From contig CAYXRK010000072.1 of the NCBI GenBank assembly GCA_964467615.1, positions 1 through 21,976 on the forward strand: a stretch of DNA of 21,976 bases, given 5' to 3'. The DNA is from CAYXRK01 sp964467615 (GTDB lineage: Bacteria; Hydrogenedentota; Hydrogenedentia; Hydrogenedentales; GCA-2746185). Below the pieces are notes generated by a model. It saw only the letters and a list, made by a program, of their open reading frames with translations. It was not told where the DNA came from and ran no database searches. Below are positions 13,581 through 21,468 of the stretch, in pieces; positions within the stretch are counted from its first letter, which is position 1, and each line of letters starts with the position of its first letter. The position numbers were made by a program, and so were the translations under genes.

Positions 13581-14354
13581 ATGGTGTCCATCCTGTTCTT
13601 GATCCTCACGGTAGCGTCGAACGCGCAGGACGCCCCGCCGCCTTTGCCGAATGCGGAGGTCGCGCCCGCCGCTGCGGCGTCCGTGCCCACAACTGCCAGC
13701 AAGGTAGCCTCCGCCCCATTGCCGGGAACCACGCTGACCCTGGAACAGTTCGTGCAGCAAGGCGGGCCGATACTGTGGGTGATCATCGCGCTCGCGTTCG
13801 TGGCCTGCGTGATGACGTTGTACTACGCGATGACGATTACGCCGGGGCGCGAATCGCCGCAGAAGTTGCTGAAGCGGGCCAAGGAACAAGTCCGCGCGGG
13901 AGACGTTCGCGGGGCGTTTCAGATGTGCGAAGGCCGGCGCGAACTCTTGGCGAAGGTCCTTTACGCGGGACTGCGCATGGCGGAACACGAACGCTACGTG
14001 ATTCAGGAGGCGATGGAAAGCGAGGGCGAACGCGGCGCGACCGAGCTTTGGCAAAAAATTTCGTACCTCAACAATATCGGCGTGATCGCGCCGCTATTGG
14101 GGCTGTTGGGCACGGTGTGGGGGATGATCGGTGCATTCAACTCGATTGCCGCGGACGCCGCGCGGGTGAAAAGCGTGACGATGGCGTTCTACGTCTCGCA
14201 AGCGATGATCACGACGGCCGGCGGACTGTTGCTCGGAATCCCCGTGCTCATGGCGTACTACTACTTTCGCGGGCGCGTCGTGAAGATCGTTTCGCGCATC
14301 GAAGCGCAGGCCAGCGAGTTCGTTGAATTGCTCGTGAGGAACCAACACTCATGA
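13581..14354 (+). CDS. exbB: MotA/TolQ/ExbB proton channel family protein
   Basis: ExbB/TolQ proteins form the pentameric inner-membrane stator that, with ExbD/TolR, uses the proton gradient to drive a periplasmic partner. From the ATG at 13581 there are 257 residues. An N-terminal signal-like segment (1-16, ending SNAQD) and an Ala/Pro-rich periplasmic stretch (18-50) precede TM1 (62-86), a cytoplasmic domain (90-160), TM2 with IGVIAPLLGLLGTVWGMIGA (166-185; T178) and TM3 (206-229) with MITTAGGLLLGIP (T211, T212), the polar residues lining the channel. The frame stays open back to 13353, but that extension only translates the REP doublet and is rejected. The Shine-Dalgarno is weak (CGGAT, 8 nt upstream). 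Its TGA overlaps the exbD ATG (ATGA). The long N-terminal periplasmic arm is more like ExbB than TolQ. Confidence 0.93.
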   Translation: MVSILFLILTVASNAQDAPPPLPNAEVAPAAAASVPTTASKVASAPLPGTTLTLEQFVQQGGPILWVIIALAFVACVMTLYYAMTITPGRESPQKLLKRAKEQVRAGDVRGAFQMCEGRRELLAKVLYAGLRMAEHERYVIQEAMESEGERGATELWQKISYLNNIGVIAPLLGLLGTVWGMIGAFNSIAADAARVKSVTMAFYVSQAMITTAGGLLLGIPVLMAYYYFRGRVVKIVSRIEAQASEFVELLVRNQHS

Positions 14355-14770
14355 ACTTTCGGCTCCGATTGCAAGACGACGTGGACACGATCCCGATGGC
14401 GCCGCTGATCGACATCGTGTTCTTGACGCTCGTGTTCTTCATGGCGACGACGACGTATTCGTCGCTCGAGAGCGAACTGGACATCACCCTGCCTACGGCG
14501 TCCGGCGCGGAACTGAGCGACAGACAACAAGGCGAAATCTACATAAATGTACGCGCCGATGGTTCTATCATTTTGAACGAACGCGAAGTCAATTTGGACG
14601 AGTTACAGAGCGTGTTAGACCGCGTTGCGGAGTACTTCCCAGGCGGTTCCGTGATAATTCGAGGCGACCGCGAGGCGAATCTAGGGCGCGCAATCGCCAT
14701 ATTGGATCGATGCAAAAGGGCGGATATCCAGAATGTTTCTTTCGCCGCGATACAGGAAACTGCTGAGTAG
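14351..14770 (+). CDS. exbD: ExbD/TolR biopolymer transport protein
   Basis: This 139-residue protein is the partner of the preceding channel protein. A short cytoplasmic N-terminus leads into one membrane helix, IPMAPLIDIVFLTLVFFMAT (14-33), that carries the essential proton-binding aspartate (D21). A periplasmic domain (about 45-135) follows with the family pattern INVRADGSIILNEREVNLDE, GSVIIRGDREANLGRAI and a final strand near VSFAAIQE. Its start overlaps the exbB stop by 4 bp, and the next gene begins 38 bp before its own stop, so the four genes are tightly coupled. ExbD rather than TolR is a weak preference; no TonB or TolA is encoded beside it. Confidence 0.95.
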   Translation: MNFRLRLQDDVDTIPMAPLIDIVFLTLVFFMATTTYSSLESELDITLPTASGAELSDRQQGEIYINVRADGSIILNEREVNLDELQSVLDRVAEYFPGGSVIIRGDREANLGRAIAILDRCKRADIQNVSFAAIQETAE

Positions 14771-17087
14771 CCGGGCCGTGGTTTCACGTATTGCCGCGGC
14801 GCTGCTGCTGGCCGCCACGGTGCTCCACGCGCATGCCGGCGAACAAGAGCAGATCGATTTCGCAAATGGATTGTTCGCGCGAGGCCTCTTCGGCGAGGCG
14901 GCGGCCGAATACCAGAACTACCTGACCGAGTTCCCGGAAGGGCCCAGCCAACAATCCGCGTTATACCGCCTCGGGGAGAGCCGGGTAGCGTCGGCGGACT
15001 ACGACGCCGCAGTGCGGGCGTTGGACGCGCTACTGGCGGAGGCGCCGGGCGACGACCTACGGGACCGCGCCGGACTGCGCCGGGGCGTCGCTCTTTTTCA
15101 GTCCGGCAAAACGGACTCCGCCGCCGAGGCCTTGGCCGGCGTGGTGCAAACGGCGAAAACGCCGGGGGTGCGGCCAGAGGCGCAATATTACTTGGGCAAG
15201 GTCCACTTCGCGGCCAACCGGCACGAGGCGGCGGTGGAGGCATTGAAGGCGCTGACGGGCGCCGAGGACGCGGGGGCGTTTGGTCCATACGGCCACTATC
15301 AGTTGGGATCCGTGTATCTTGCGATGAATCGCCACGAGGACGCGGCGGTGGAGTTCGCTGCGGTCGCGAACACGACCGACGCGGACGCGGCGATGCGAAC
15401 GGAATGCCGGTTCCGCTCGGCGGAGATTTACGACAAACTAGGCTGGTTCGACGTAGCGGCGAAAACGTATGAACAACTCCGCGCTGAGTTTCCGGACTCG
15501 GAGTATGCGCAACGGGCGGCGTACGGTTTGACGTGGTCCTTGTACCACTCGGGGCAGTACGACAAGGCGCTCGAGGCATCGGCGGAGTTCGAGAAGAAGT
15601 ATCCCGATTCGGAGCATCGTCCGGGCTTGTTGTATTTGCGCGGCAATTGTTTGTATCAGCAGAAAAAATTCACGGAGGCGGCCAAGCTGTACGAGGAACT
15701 CACGGGCGCTTTTCCGCAATCGCCGTTTGTGGCGCGCGCGGGGCTAAAGCGGGCGTGGGCGCTGTACGAACTTAATGATCGCGAGCAGGCCGCCACGGCG
15801 TTGCGCGGTCTGCTGGAGACCGCCACGGACCCGGAAATCGTGGGACAAGGCTCGTTCCTTTTTGGGAACGTTTTGCTGAACGGTGGGGACGCGGCGGGGG
15901 CGTTCGAAGCGTTCTCAAGGGCGGCGGGCGCGGAGCACGAATTCACGGCGGAGTCGAACTACAAACGCGCGGAGTGCCTGGCACTGTTGAACAGGAACAG
16001 CGAAGCCGCCGGAGCGTACAACGATTTCGCTGCGAAGTATCCGAAACACGCGCTCGTCGGAGAGGCGCGGCTGAAGGCGGGGGATCAACTCTATCTATCC
16101 GGCGACTACGCGGGCGCGGCCGGGGTGTTTGAAGCGCTCGACGCGGCCGGAGCGAAGGACGAGAACATTCTTTATCGTCTCGCGCTGAGCCGGCAAAACG
16201 AGGGCACGGAGAAGGCCGCCGCGGCTTGGCAACGTCTGCTCGATTCGTTCCCTCAGACGCCTCACGGCGCGGAGGCATTGCTGAGGATAGGTGAATTTCG
16301 GCTGCGCGAAGGGAAAGACCCCGTTGCGGCACTCGAGCTGTATCAGAAGGCGCTCGATGCGGCGGGGGAAGGGCCGATTAGAGGGCAGGCGTTAAAGGGG
16401 TTGGCGCTGGCGCGGTTCGAGACGAAGGACTTCGAGGGAGCGGCGGAGTTGTTTGCGAGGCTGATTAAGGAGTTTCCGGACGAGCCGCTGAATGCGGCCG
16501 TCTATGCCTGGGCGGGGCAGCACGAGTCGCAACAAGAGCGTTGGGAGAACGCGATCGCGGCCTTTGAAGCGTTGCTCAGGAAGTATCCCGACTACGAGCG
16601 GGCGGGACCGGCGTCATTCGAGCTCGCGTCGGCGCTTGACAAGGCGGGCCGAAAGGCGGAGGCGGCGAAGCGTTTCGAGGCGCTGGCGAGCGGCGAGGGC
16701 GCGAATGGACTCGGCGCGGACGCGTTGGTTCGGCTCGCGGGATTACATGAATCAGAGGGGAAGGGCGACGAGGCGATCGCGCTGTACGAGAAGGCCGCGA
16801 ACGCGAACGCCGGGGAGACTTCTGTGCGGGCACGGTTCCGGCTGGGCGAGATATATCAAGAGCGCAAGGACTTTACGAGTGCGGCGCGCCACTTCATGCG
16901 AATCGCGGTGCTCTATCTCGACGACAAATTGACGCCGGAGTCGTTGCTGCGGGCGGGCCAATGTTTTGAGCAAGGCGGCGACGTGGGGCAAGCACGGTCC
17001 GTGTACGAGGAGTTGACCAAGCAACACCCGGAATCGGCCCAAGCTGGGACTGCGCGCGAGCGGTTGGCGCAAATGCCGAAAGCGTGA
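14733..17087 (+). CDS. Large periplasmic TPR protein (CpoB/YbgF/BamD-like repeats)
   Basis: A 784-residue exported repeat protein. The signal peptide has a basic n-region (to about residue 19), an Ala/Leu h-region (20-31) and a likely cut after AHA (33-35). The mature part is built almost entirely of TPR units, visible as repeated 'A..Y..L...FP.S..A..A.Y.LG....' patterns, for example YQNYLTEFPEGPSQQSALYR, YEQLRAEFPDSEYAQRAAYG and YEELTGAFPQSPFVARAGLK. This is the style of YbgF/CpoB and BamD. No lipobox is present, so it should be soluble periplasmic. The ATG at 14733 overlaps exbD by 38 bp; a GTG at 14778 would also keep the signal peptide. Its stop is 3 bp from the VWA gene. In Tol systems CpoB links TolA to wall synthesis, so a scaffold role between this motor and the envelope is inferred. 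Confidence 0.88.
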   Translation: MFLSPRYRKLLSSRAVVSRIAAALLLAATVLHAHAGEQEQIDFANGLFARGLFGEAAAEYQNYLTEFPEGPSQQSALYRLGESRVASADYDAAVRALDALLAEAPGDDLRDRAGLRRGVALFQSGKTDSAAEALAGVVQTAKTPGVRPEAQYYLGKVHFAANRHEAAVEALKALTGAEDAGAFGPYGHYQLGSVYLAMNRHEDAAVEFAAVANTTDADAAMRTECRFRSAEIYDKLGWFDVAAKTYEQLRAEFPDSEYAQRAAYGLTWSLYHSGQYDKALEASAEFEKKYPDSEHRPGLLYLRGNCLYQQKKFTEAAKLYEELTGAFPQSPFVARAGLKRAWALYELNDREQAATALRGLLETATDPEIVGQGSFLFGNVLLNGGDAAGAFEAFSRAAGAEHEFTAESNYKRAECLALLNRNSEAAGAYNDFAAKYPKHALVGEARLKAGDQLYLSGDYAGAAGVFEALDAAGAKDENILYRLALSRQNEGTEKAAAAWQRLLDSFPQTPHGAEALLRIGEFRLREGKDPVAALELYQKALDAAGEGPIRGQALKGLALARFETKDFEGAAELFARLIKEFPDEPLNAAVYAWAGQHESQQERWENAIAAFEALLRKYPDYERAGPASFELASALDKAGRKAEAAKRFEALASGEGANGLGADALVRLAGLHESEGKGDEAIALYEKAANANAGETSVRARFRLGEIYQERKDFTSAARHFMRIAVLYLDDKLTPESLLRAGQCFEQGGDVGQARSVYEELTKQHPESAQAGTARERLAQMPKA

Positions 17088-17090
17088 GCA

Positions 17091-18848
17091 ATGGAGCGGA
17101 TTCACGATGGACGGACGCTGTCGTTCGTGACGAGTCTGACCGCGACGTGCGCATTGTTCGGAGGACTATTTGTCCTTGCACCGGAGATCGCGTTGCTGAC
17201 GGTGAATGCGGCGGCTGAACGCGTGGTCGAGGTATTTCGGGTCGATCTAACGAAGTTTGAGCCTGTGCCTCGCCCCGTCGAAGAAAGAGTATCGGGGTTG
17301 CCTCGGCCGGCGTCGATTCAGGACTTGTTGGAACGAGAGGCCCCGCGACCGGCACCGGATTTTATTCAGCCGGCGGCGACGCCCACGCCAAATGTGAGTG
17401 AACGGCTTGCATCGGATCCGATAGGCCGGACCTATGACCTTGCGCCGAACGAGGCGATGATTCGGACAGCGGACATCAAGATCGTCGAAATCAGTCAGAA
17501 ACAGGCGCGCGCTGGGATTGACATCGCGCGGAGATTAGTGAAGCCAAGTCCCGAACGGACGTTGATTGATGGCGACTTGCCCACGCTGCGCGGGCCGGAC
17601 TCGGGCCTCGCTACCGGTCCGGTGGCGCTGCCCCCGGTGTTTAGAGCGATCACCCCCGAGGACCTCGCGGGAGGAGCGTCCGCTTCGCCGGAGCGTCCGC
17701 CGTTTGAGGAGGGCGTGTTGGGTTTTAAGGGATTGGAACCCGCGATGGCAGCGCTGCCGAAGCTGGACTTCGAGGCGATCACACCACGGGAGATTGTCCG
17801 ACGGCAAATCGAAACGGAGCGGCCCTACGCGTTCATCGACGATTTGGTTGAAGTCCATCTCGATACCTACGTGCCGCCGGGTGAAGCGACGGGGTTTTTT
17901 CGCGTGCGGATTGGTCCGCGGAAAGACCGCGAGATCGCGCCGCTGGCGAAAGACGTCACGTTTGTGATCGACGCGTCGAAGAGCATCATGCAGCGGAAGC
18001 TTGACCTGACTTCGCGGGGCGTCGAGAAGTGCATCGAATCGTTGCGACCGGATGATCGGTTCAATGTTGTGATCTTTCGGGAAACGCCGACACTGTTCCG
18101 GCCGGAACTTTCCGCGGCGAGCGATGAGACCAAGGCGCAGGCGCAGGCGTTCGTGCGCGAATTGGAATCGCGCGGGGAGACGGACGTATACGCAGGTATC
18201 GAGCCGGTAATCGTGACCCCGCCGCGATCGGGCCTGCCGGGCATCGTGGTGGCGGTGACGGACGGACGCTCAACGACGGGCGCGATGAGCGCGCGCGAAA
18301 TCATTAACTCGCTCACGGCGACGAACACACACCGGACGTCCATTTATGCGTTGGGCGGGGGCAATTCGGTGGATCGCTATCTTCTCGATCTATTGGCGTA
18401 CCGCAACAAAGGCGAATCGCGCGTGGTGGAGTTGGACCGAATTGACGATGAACTCCCGAAGTTCTTCGCGCGATTGCAGGACCCAATCATGGTGGGGCTC
18501 GAGGCGGATTACGGCGGCCTAAACGAGGAGGAGATTTTTCCACGCGAACTCCCGGATTTTTACCGGGACCAGGAAGTGCAGGTGTACGGCACATTCGCGC
18601 CGGACGCGGACGGGGAGTTCGTGATGCGTATCGCTGGGAAAGCGGGAGCGGGCCGGAAGGAGTTGGTATTCAAGGCGAATTTGAAAGACGCGGTCACGAC
18701 GGATGACAGCATCGCGAAGGGATGGGCGTTTCAGAAGACGTATTTCCTGATCGGGGAGGCAAGCAGGATCGGCGACGACCCGAGTCTGCTGGCTGAATTG
18801 CGACAGTTGAGCGAGAAGTTCGGCGTGCAGACGATTTACTCCAATTAG
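17091..18848 (+). CDS. Membrane-anchored von Willebrand factor A (VWA) domain protein
   Basis: A 585-residue protein with an N-in single membrane anchor (about 11-38), a Pro-rich disordered periplasmic region (50-230), a VWA domain (about 288-465) and a beta-rich C-terminal domain (466-585). The MIDAS metal site is complete: DASKS (D294, S296, S298), T364 in RGETD, and D391 in VTDGRS. The part after the VWA domain (FPRELPDFYRDQEVQVYGTF, 483-502, and the end KFGVQTIYSN) resembles inter-alpha-trypsin-inhibitor-like bacterial VWA proteins. The anchor plus Pro-rich linker has the architecture of TonB/TolA, but with a VWA module instead of a TonB C-domain. It is the last of four coupled genes after exbB, exbD and the TPR gene, 3 bp from the latter. 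The best inference is a metal-dependent adhesion module moved or gated by the ExbBD motor. Confidence 0.9.
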   Translation: MERIHDGRTLSFVTSLTATCALFGGLFVLAPEIALLTVNAAAERVVEVFRVDLTKFEPVPRPVEERVSGLPRPASIQDLLEREAPRPAPDFIQPAATPTPNVSERLASDPIGRTYDLAPNEAMIRTADIKIVEISQKQARAGIDIARRLVKPSPERTLIDGDLPTLRGPDSGLATGPVALPPVFRAITPEDLAGGASASPERPPFEEGVLGFKGLEPAMAALPKLDFEAITPREIVRRQIETERPYAFIDDLVEVHLDTYVPPGEATGFFRVRIGPRKDREIAPLAKDVTFVIDASKSIMQRKLDLTSRGVEKCIESLRPDDRFNVVIFRETPTLFRPELSAASDETKAQAQAFVRELESRGETDVYAGIEPVIVTPPRSGLPGIVVAVTDGRSTTGAMSAREIINSLTATNTHRTSIYALGGGNSVDRYLLDLLAYRNKGESRVVELDRIDDELPKFFARLQDPIMVGLEADYGGLNEEEIFPRELPDFYRDQEVQVYGTFAPDADGEFVMRIAGKAGAGRKELVFKANLKDAVTTDDSIAKGWAFQKTYFLIGEASRIGDDPSLLAELRQLSEKFGVQTIYSN

Positions 18849-18866
18849 GCGCCCGTGGCAAAAGTC

Positions 18867-18920
18867 GAGATTGCCGCATACGCGCGCCATGCAGAAAGGC
18901 GCGCTCCTTCGCAATGACGA
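18867..18920. repeat. REP-like element with 7-bp GC hairpin, possible terminator of the exbB operon
   Basis: The element begins GAGATTGCCGC (18867-18877) and ends CTCCTTCGCAATGACGA (18904-18920), the two ends of a dispersed repeat family seen in many bacteria. GCGCGCC (18882-18888) and GGCGCGC (18898-18904) form a perfect 7-bp stem with a 9-nt loop. It starts 18 bp after the VWA stop and could end or protect that transcript, although it lacks a T-tract. Confidence 0.6.
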
Positions 18921-19049
18921 ATTTGGGCCACTTTCCGAAGCCTTGATGCGAGCGAAGTTATGCAACAGAGGGTAGTCGTATCGGCTGACGACTTTTGCTA
19001 CGGGCTGTTAGGCGCGATCCCCTTCATTCGCCGTCAACGCTTCACGCGG

Positions 19050-19075
19050 TATACTAATCGCGGCAATAAGAGGAG
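19050..19075 (+). promoter_or_regulatory. -10 box and ribosome site that set the GSDH start
   Basis: TATACT (19050-19055) matches 5 of 6 bases of the -10 consensus; no good -35 is seen at 16-18 bp. AAGAGGAG (19068-19075) is a strong Shine-Dalgarno 7 nt before the TTG at 19083. Together these make TTG the likely start and rule out the earlier in-frame ATG at 18960, which would lie upstream of the promoter. Confidence 0.55.
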
Positions 19076-19082
19076 TGCGGCG

Positions 19083-20645
19083 TTGCACGAGAAGTATCGA
19101 ATCGTTCGAGTCGCGTGCATCGTGAGTGCGGCGGCGGCAGGCACGCTCGCTGTCGAACTGGACACCGAGGTGCTCGCGGCGGGACTGACGTCGCCGGTAT
19201 TCGTCACTTCACCTCCAGGCGACACGAATAGGCTGTTCGTCGTGCAACAGGCGGGTGTGGTCCGGATTATAGAGTTGTCTTCCAACACGGTCCTGGCGAC
19301 ACCGTTTCTGAACATTGACCCGTTGGTGACATCAGGCGGCGAGCGGGGCCTTTTGGGTTTGGCATTTCATCCGAACTACGCGACGAATGGTTTTTTCTTC
19401 GTGCATTATTCGAGTGCGGAGTCCGGGAAGGTCGGCGACACGGTGCTCGCGCGGTATCAGGTATCGGGTAATCCGAACGTGGCGAACGCGGCGAGCGCGC
19501 AGATATTTCTCGAGGTGGTGCAGGATTTCGCGAACCACAACGGCGGGACCATCGCGTTCAAACCGGACGATCCGAACAACTACTTGTACTTGGCGCTGGG
19601 CGACGGCGGGAGCGGCGGCGACCCGAGCAATCGAGCTCAGGACCTGACGAGTCGGCTTGGGAAGATTTTGCGCATCGATGTAGAGCTGGGCGCTCCGGCT
19701 GCGGCGCCGGCGTCAAACCCGTTTGTGGGGCAGCCGGGAGATGATTTGATTTGGGCGTACGGGCTGCGGAACCCGTGGCGGCTCAGTTTCGATCGCCAGA
19801 CAGGCGACATGTACATCGGCGACGTGGGACAGAACTCGATTGAGGAGATCGATTTTGAACCGGCGAATAGCCCAGGCGGAGTGAATTACGGCTGGCGCTT
19901 GCTCGAAGGATCGGACGATTTCAACTGCGTCGATTGCAACGGGGCAAGGGCATCGACCGCGTTGCCGATTCATCAATACACGCACGCCGACGGGATCTCA
20001 GTCACGGGAGGGTACGTGTATCGCGGATCGAAGATTCCGGGAATTCAAGGGCGCTACTTCTTCGCCGATTTCAGCGGACGGGTTTGGTCGTTTCTTTATG
20101 ACGGGGCCTCACTGACCGACTTTCAAGAGAACTCGGCGGACTTGAACCCGGGGAGCTTTTCAATATCGTCGTTCGGCGAGGACGGGCTCGGCGAATTGTA
20201 TATCGTCGACTACTCGGGCCGCGTGTTGCGGATTACCGGCCCGCCGGGCCCTCCCGTACTCACCGAAAGCGCTGGGGGGCTCGTGGAGGTGGGCGATTCG
20301 GTGACCTTACACGTAGACGTTACCGGGACGGAGGGCACCACGACCTATCAGTGGTTTAGGGTAGGCAACGGGACGCCGCTCGCGAACGGAGGCAACATTT
20401 CCGGCGCCGACACCACATCGTTGACGTTTGATCCGGTATCCGCGTCAGACTCGGGGTCGTACTTCTTGCGCGTGACGGACGAATCCAAGGGGGTTTACAA
20501 TAGTGCGCCTATCAGCATTACCGTCGTCGCGGTAGGATCGATCCGCGCGGTGGGAGCAATGGCGCTTGGGATGGCGGTCGGGACGATCATCGTCATCGGG
20601 ATGTTGAGGTTGCGGCGACGTTCGCCCTACGAGGGGCGGTCATGA
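19083..20645 (+). CDS. GSDH/HHIP-type PQQ-dependent sugar dehydrogenase-like propeller with Ig-like domain and C-terminal anchor
   Basis: From the TTG at 19083 this is a 520-residue exported protein. Signal peptide about 1-24 (basic HEKYRIVR, then VACIVSAAAAGTLA). A six-bladed propeller of the glucose/sorbosone dehydrogenase family covers about 26-385: RGLLGLAFHPNY (88-99), NHNGGTIAF with H152, LALGDGGSGGDP (170-181), YGLRNPWRLSFD with R229, and GGYVYRGSKIPGIQGRYFFA (309-328). H152 and R229 sit where the catalytic His144 and Arg228 of soluble glucose dehydrogenase lie, so PQQ-linked sugar oxidation is plausible, but many family members have no proven activity. An Ig-like domain (about 389-480) with YQWFRVG and DSGSYFLRVTD follows, then a hydrophobic segment (489-508) and an Arg-rich tail, suggesting anchoring or C-terminal sorting. 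Confidence 0.88.
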   Translation: MHEKYRIVRVACIVSAAAAGTLAVELDTEVLAAGLTSPVFVTSPPGDTNRLFVVQQAGVVRIIELSSNTVLATPFLNIDPLVTSGGERGLLGLAFHPNYATNGFFFVHYSSAESGKVGDTVLARYQVSGNPNVANAASAQIFLEVVQDFANHNGGTIAFKPDDPNNYLYLALGDGGSGGDPSNRAQDLTSRLGKILRIDVELGAPAAAPASNPFVGQPGDDLIWAYGLRNPWRLSFDRQTGDMYIGDVGQNSIEEIDFEPANSPGGVNYGWRLLEGSDDFNCVDCNGARASTALPIHQYTHADGISVTGGYVYRGSKIPGIQGRYFFADFSGRVWSFLYDGASLTDFQENSADLNPGSFSISSFGEDGLGELYIVDYSGRVLRITGPPGPPVLTESAGGLVEVGDSVTLHVDVTGTEGTTTYQWFRVGNGTPLANGGNISGADTTSLTFDPVSASDSGSYFLRVTDESKGVYNSAPISITVVAVGSIRAVGAMALGMAVGTIIVIGMLRLRRRSPYEGRS

Positions 20646-21014
20646 GGAGGGCGGATGTTGTTGAATTACGGCCACGGTAGAAGCTGCGTGAAATATCCGA
20701 ATACGATTGCGAGTTGTCATGAAGGCGGGCCTTCACTTGGAAAGGATGAAAAATGGAGCGTTTGGTACTCGATGACGATGACGAATGACGAGTCGCCAGA
20801 GATACAGGTCGGGTAAGTGGCACTCTATTTTCGGAGCAGTTGCCACGTGCCCTTCGGGCACACCCAGAAGCGATGAAAGGTGGTTCGGGTACCGGTTCGG
20901 CAGCCGAGGGCGGCTGCCCCACACGCGTTGGGTGTAGCTCGTGGCGATGTGAATTTTCGAAACAGCACGAGCAGGAGCAGGATGAAAGTGACGACGACAG
21001 GGTGGTAAATCTGG
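20646..21014. other. 369-bp gap without a convincing gene; two strong hairpins
   Basis: No reading frame here has a credible start, composition or family match. GTGCCC-TTC-GGGCAC (20847-20861) and GGCAGCCG-AGGG-CGGCTGCC (20899-20918) are perfect hairpins of 6 and 8 bp. Neither is followed by a T-tract. They may be small dispersed palindromes or act on the end of the GSDH transcript. No promoter for yqeY was identified with confidence. Confidence 0.6.
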
Positions 21015-21458
21015 ATGAGTGTTAAAAACAATATTCAAGAGGCGATCACGAGCGCGATGAGAGCCAAGGATATGCCTCGGCTTGAGTGTTTGCGAATGGC
21101 CAAGGGCGCGATGTTGTTGAAGGAAAAAGCGGGGCCCAAGGACCAGGAGTTGTCCGACGCGGACGCGGTTGCGGCAGTGCGGTCGGAGATCAAGAAGCGC
21201 CAGCAGAGCATTGAGATATTTCGCCAACATGGCCGGGAGACCGAGGCCAAGGCGGCGGAATACGAAATCACCGTGCTCGAAGAATTTCTGCCGAAACAGC
21301 TTTCCGCGGCGGAAGTCGAAACGCGCGTGCGGGCGTATCTGGCGGAGCATCCGGACTTGAATCACGCGGGGAAACTCACCGGCGCGATGAAGAAGGAATT
21401 GGGCGATCAGGTGGACGGCAAGATATTGAACGACGTATGCCGCGCCGTTCTAACTTGA
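21015..21458 (+). CDS. yqeY: YqeY / GatB-related domain protein
   Basis: A 147-residue cytosolic protein of the YqeY (GatB/YqeY) family, related to the C-terminal helical domain of the amidotransferase subunit GatB that contacts tRNA. Typical features are seen: an N-terminal helix IQEAITSAMRAKDMPRLECL (7-26) with LRMAKGAML, the central RSEIKKRQQSIEIFRQHGRE (56-75), YEITVLEEFLPKQLSAAEVE (82-101) and the final MKKELGDQVDGKILNDV. Length matches stand-alone YqeY proteins, whose exact role is unknown though a link to tRNA-dependent steps is suspected. The ATG at 21015 has only a weak GGTGG upstream. The lipoprotein gene follows after 10 bp on the same strand. Confidence 0.93.
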   Translation: MSVKNNIQEAITSAMRAKDMPRLECLRMAKGAMLLKEKAGPKDQELSDADAVAAVRSEIKKRQQSIEIFRQHGRETEAKAAEYEITVLEEFLPKQLSAAEVETRVRAYLAEHPDLNHAGKLTGAMKKELGDQVDGKILNDVCRAVLT

Positions 21459-21468
21459 GGAGATCGAA

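Noticed and set aside
14539..15579. A 346-residue minus-strand frame
   Set aside because: Pro/Arg-rich shadow of the exbD and TPR genes with no family features.
18960..19082. ATG-started extension of the GSDH protein
   Set aside because: It precedes the -10 box and the strong Shine-Dalgarno, and would bury the signal peptide 41 residues inside.
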